Shown here: one piece after another, positions 61,659 through 64,000 of the stretch
Position numbering within the stretch: position 1 is the first letter of the stretch
Layout: the number at the start of each line of letters is the position of its first letter
Assembly (NCBI GenBank): GCA_000016765.1
Contig: CP000699.1
Span: 4,715,501-4,779,500 of the forward strand
Source: Rhizorhabdus wittichii RW1
Lineage (GTDB): Bacteria > Pseudomonadota > Alphaproteobacteria > Sphingomonadales > Sphingomonadaceae
DNA: 64,000 nt
Direction of reading: 5' to 3'
Made by a program: the position numbers and the translations under genes
The notes under the pieces: model-generated
Seen by the model: the letters and a program-made list of their open reading frames with translations, nothing else
What the model was told of the DNA's origin: nothing
Database searches by the model: none

Positions 61659-63998
61659 ATGAAGCAGTTCAGCATCATCGCGCGGGCCCTGGCGGTCGCC
61701 GCGCTCGCATCATCGAGCGCCGTCGCCCTGGCACAGGCGGCCGGGCCGCAGGCCGCCGACGATAGCGGCGACATCATCGTCACGGCGCAGAAACGCGCCG
61801 AGCGGCTCCGCGACGTGCCGATGTCGATCAACGCGGCGACCGGCGATCACCTCAAGGCGCTCGGCGTCACCAGCAGCGAGCAGCTCGAAAAGCTGGTGCC
61901 GGGCTTCACCTTCCAGCGCACCGTCTACGGCCTGCCGGTCTTCTTCCTGCGCGGCATCGGCTTCAACGACACGACGCTGGGCGTCAGTCCGGGCGTCTCG
62001 GTCTATGTCGACCAGCAGCCGCTGCCTTTCTCGGCGATGACGCGCGGCGCGATGCTCGATCTCGAACGGGTCGAGGTGCTGAAGGGACCGCAGGGCACGT
62101 TGTTCGGGCAGAACTCGACCGGCGGCGCGATCAACTATATCGCCGCCAAGCCGACCGACAGCTTCAAGGCCGGAATCGAGGCGTCCTATGGCCGCTTCAA
62201 CGAGGTCACCGGCGAAGCCTTCGTCAGCGGCCCGCTGACCGACAGCCTGTCCGCCCGCGTCGCTGTGCGCGGCGAGCGCCAGGACGACTGGCAGCGCGGC
62301 TATACCAATGGCGACGAGATCGGGCGGCGGCGCTTCGTCAACGGTCGCGCGATCGTCGACTGGCATCCGGACTCGGCGGTCCGCGCCCAACTGATGGCGA
62401 CGGCCTGGCACGACGGCTCCGATACGCAGCAGCCGCAGACGGTCGCCTATACGCCGCTGGTGACGGGGCCGATGGCGCGGCCCATTCCCTTTCCGCTGGC
62501 AAGCTTCCCGGTGTCGCCGCGCTCGCCGCGCGCCGCCGCCTGGGACCCCGGCGTCGATTTCGCGCGCGACGATCGTCTCTATCACGTCGCCGGCCGGGTC
62601 GAGGTCGATCTGGGCGGAGACATGACGCTGACCTCGCTGACCTCCTATGCCGATTATCGGCAGAGCATACCGCTCGATCTCGACGGGACCACCTTCGCTT
62701 CCGGCCGGTCCGACGACACCGGCCGGATCAAGACCTTCGCGCAGGAGATCCGCCTGACCGGCGACAGGCCGTCGGGCCTCAAATGGATGGTCGGCGGCAA
62801 TTACCAGCACGACAAGGTGTTCGAGCGGCTGGTGTTCGATCCGCTGATCACCTCGGGCACGGCGGTCGGCCCGGTGCCGTTCAACGCCTTCTTCGTCGAC
62901 AACGACCAGCGGATCGCCTCGAAGGCGGTCTTCGCCAGCGTCGACCTGCCGCTCGCCGATCGCCTCGTCCTGCAGGGATCGGTCCGCTACACCGACCAGG
63001 ATCGCGACTTCGCCGGCTGCGTGCGCGACACCGGCAATGGCGAGATCGCGGCCGCGCTGGGCCTGCTCGGCACCATCATCACCGGCGCGCCGCAGTCGAT
63101 CCCGCCGGGCGGCTGCGGAACGCTCGGCGCCAATGGTGCGCCCGTGCCGATCGTCACCGGCAAGCTCGACCAGGACAATCTGTCCTGGCGGGCCAGCCTG
63201 AACTGGACGCTGGGCGGGCAGGGGTTGCTCTACGCCAATATCACCAAGGGTTATAAGTCGGGCAGCTTCCCGACGCTGCCGGCCTCGTCCGCCGTCCAGC
63301 TTCGGCCGGTGCCGCAGGAATCGGTCCTCGCCTTCGAAGCCGGCGCCAAGCTGGGCTTCGGCCGAAGCCTCCAGATCGAGGCGGCCGCCTTCTATTATCG
63401 CTATCGCGACAAGCAACTCGTCGGCTTCCTCGTCGATCCGGTGTTCGGTCCGCTGCCGAGCCTCGTCTCGATCCCGAAGAACCATGTCCAGGGCGGCGAG
63501 ATCACCGCCACCCTGCGGCCCACCGCCGGCCTGGTGGTGACGGCGAGCGGCACCTATGTCGACACCCGGATCGACCGCAATCCGATCAACCCGACCGGGC
63601 CCTATGGCACGCCCTCCGACTTCGTCGGCCAGCGCTTCCCCTATACGCCGCGCTGGCAGGGGAGCCTCGACGCGCAATATCGCTTCCCGGTCTTCGCCGG
63701 TCTCGACGCCTTCCTCGGCGGAACGGTCAGCGCGCGGAGCGGCACGACCGGCGCGCTGCTGAGCGGCGATCCGGCGGTCGCGGCGCTCGAGGACGGGCTG
63801 CGGATCGACGGCTATGCGCTGATCGACCTGCGCGCCGGGATCGAGGCGGCCGACGAGCGCTGGCGGCTCGAACTGTGGGGCCGCAACGTCACCAACAGAT
63901 TCTACGTGAACGGCGTCACCCGCAATTCCGACTTCACGACCCGCTTCGCCGGCATGCCCGCCACCTACGGCCTGACCGTCCGCTACCGGTTCGACTGA
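61659..63998 (+). CDS. TonB-dependent outer-membrane receptor
   Basis: A 779-residue receptor, complete to its stop 2 bp before the window end. Signal peptide IIARALAVAALASSSAVALAQA, TonB-box-like GDIIVTAQKRAERLRDVP, plug motifs FLRGIGFNDTTLG and VEVLKGPQGTLFGQNSTGG, barrel ending YGLTVRYRFD. The ATG at 61659 has a strong AAGGAGGGG site, and the GTG at 61644 is less likely. It is preceded by a palindrome pair and the TetR gene. What it imports cannot be told, because the downstream genes are outside the window. Confidence 0.92.
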   Translation: MKQFSIIARALAVAALASSSAVALAQAAGPQAADDSGDIIVTAQKRAERLRDVPMSINAATGDHLKALGVTSSEQLEKLVPGFTFQRTVYGLPVFFLRGIGFNDTTLGVSPGVSVYVDQQPLPFSAMTRGAMLDLERVEVLKGPQGTLFGQNSTGGAINYIAAKPTDSFKAGIEASYGRFNEVTGEAFVSGPLTDSLSARVAVRGERQDDWQRGYTNGDEIGRRRFVNGRAIVDWHPDSAVRAQLMATAWHDGSDTQQPQTVAYTPLVTGPMARPIPFPLASFPVSPRSPRAAAWDPGVDFARDDRLYHVAGRVEVDLGGDMTLTSLTSYADYRQSIPLDLDGTTFASGRSDDTGRIKTFAQEIRLTGDRPSGLKWMVGGNYQHDKVFERLVFDPLITSGTAVGPVPFNAFFVDNDQRIASKAVFASVDLPLADRLVLQGSVRYTDQDRDFAGCVRDTGNGEIAAALGLLGTIITGAPQSIPPGGCGTLGANGAPVPIVTGKLDQDNLSWRASLNWTLGGQGLLYANITKGYKSGSFPTLPASSAVQLRPVPQESVLAFEAGAKLGFGRSLQIEAAAFYYRYRDKQLVGFLVDPVFGPLPSLVSIPKNHVQGGEITATLRPTAGLVVTASGTYVDTRIDRNPINPTGPYGTPSDFVGQRFPYTPRWQGSLDAQYRFPVFAGLDAFLGGTVSARSGTTGALLSGDPAVAALEDGLRIDGYALIDLRAGIEAADERWRLELWGRNVTNRFYVNGVTRNSDFTTRFAGMPATYGLTVRYRFD

Positions 63999-64000
63999 CC

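Overview
The window is GC-rich, densely packed DNA that looks like the chromosome or a large replicon of a catabolically versatile alphaproteobacterium, most likely a sphingomonad (Sphingomonas/Rhizorhabdus/Novosphingobium type). The lineage is an inference. It rests on five large TonB-dependent outer-membrane receptors in 64 kb, each beside catabolic genes, three Rieske-type oxygenase systems, spinster-like MFS carriers, and many small GntR, MarR, LysR and TetR regulators. I see no rRNA, tRNA, CRISPR array, transposase, integrase or phage gene.

Layout. (1) 1-9.8 kb: an isochorismatase-fold hydrolase, a LysR regulator, then two divergent units. The minus-strand unit is a GMC flavoprotein with a VanA-like Rieske oxygenase. 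The plus-strand unit is a 3-hydroxyisobutyrate-dehydrogenase-like enzyme, a two-subunit ring-hydroxylating oxygenase and a TonB receptor. (2) 9.85-17.8 kb: a complete biotin-independent malonate decarboxylase system (mdcACDEGBH) divergent from the MadLM malonate carrier and a GntR regulator. (3) 17.9-20.6 kb: a GntR regulator divergent from a racemase-fold protein and an acyl-CoA-dehydrogenase-fold flavoprotein. (4) 20.6-48.8 kb: the centre of the window. It holds a Rieske oxygenase / aldehyde dehydrogenase / aminotransferase / ThDP-decarboxylase / MFS operon, a complete homoprotocatechuate meta-cleavage set (hpaE, gabD, hpaG1, hpaG2, LigA/LigB-type dioxygenase, hpaF, hpaH, hpaI), two TonB receptors, and exported or cytosolic amide and peptide hydrolases (M20D, amidohydrolase, ArgE-like M20, S10). 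(5) 48.8-50.7 kb: a LysR/pirin pair. (6) 50.7-64 kb: a minus-strand operon running TonB receptor, MFS, SDR, aconitase-family large and small subunits, isocitrate-lyase-family lyase, SDR, D-2-hydroxyacid dehydrogenase and possibly a GntR regulator. It is divergent from a TetR gene that is followed by a fifth TonB receptor.

How the genes may work together. The most notable signal is a palindrome of the form TTAACATGTTAA. It recurs at seven places between 21.2 and 44.1 kb, each in the promoter region of a catabolic operon or receptor gene, and three MarR-family regulator genes sit beside copies. It appears to tie regions 20.6-48.8 kb into one regulon. By family knowledge, the genes would import a peptide- or N-acyl-linked aromatic compound, hydrolyse the amide bond, then transaminate, decarboxylate and oxidise the released aromatic amino acid to an arylacetate. 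Rieske chemistry would convert that to 3,4-dihydroxyphenylacetate, which the Hpa enzymes would cleave to pyruvate and succinate. Each enzyme family is well supported. The combined substrate story is inference.
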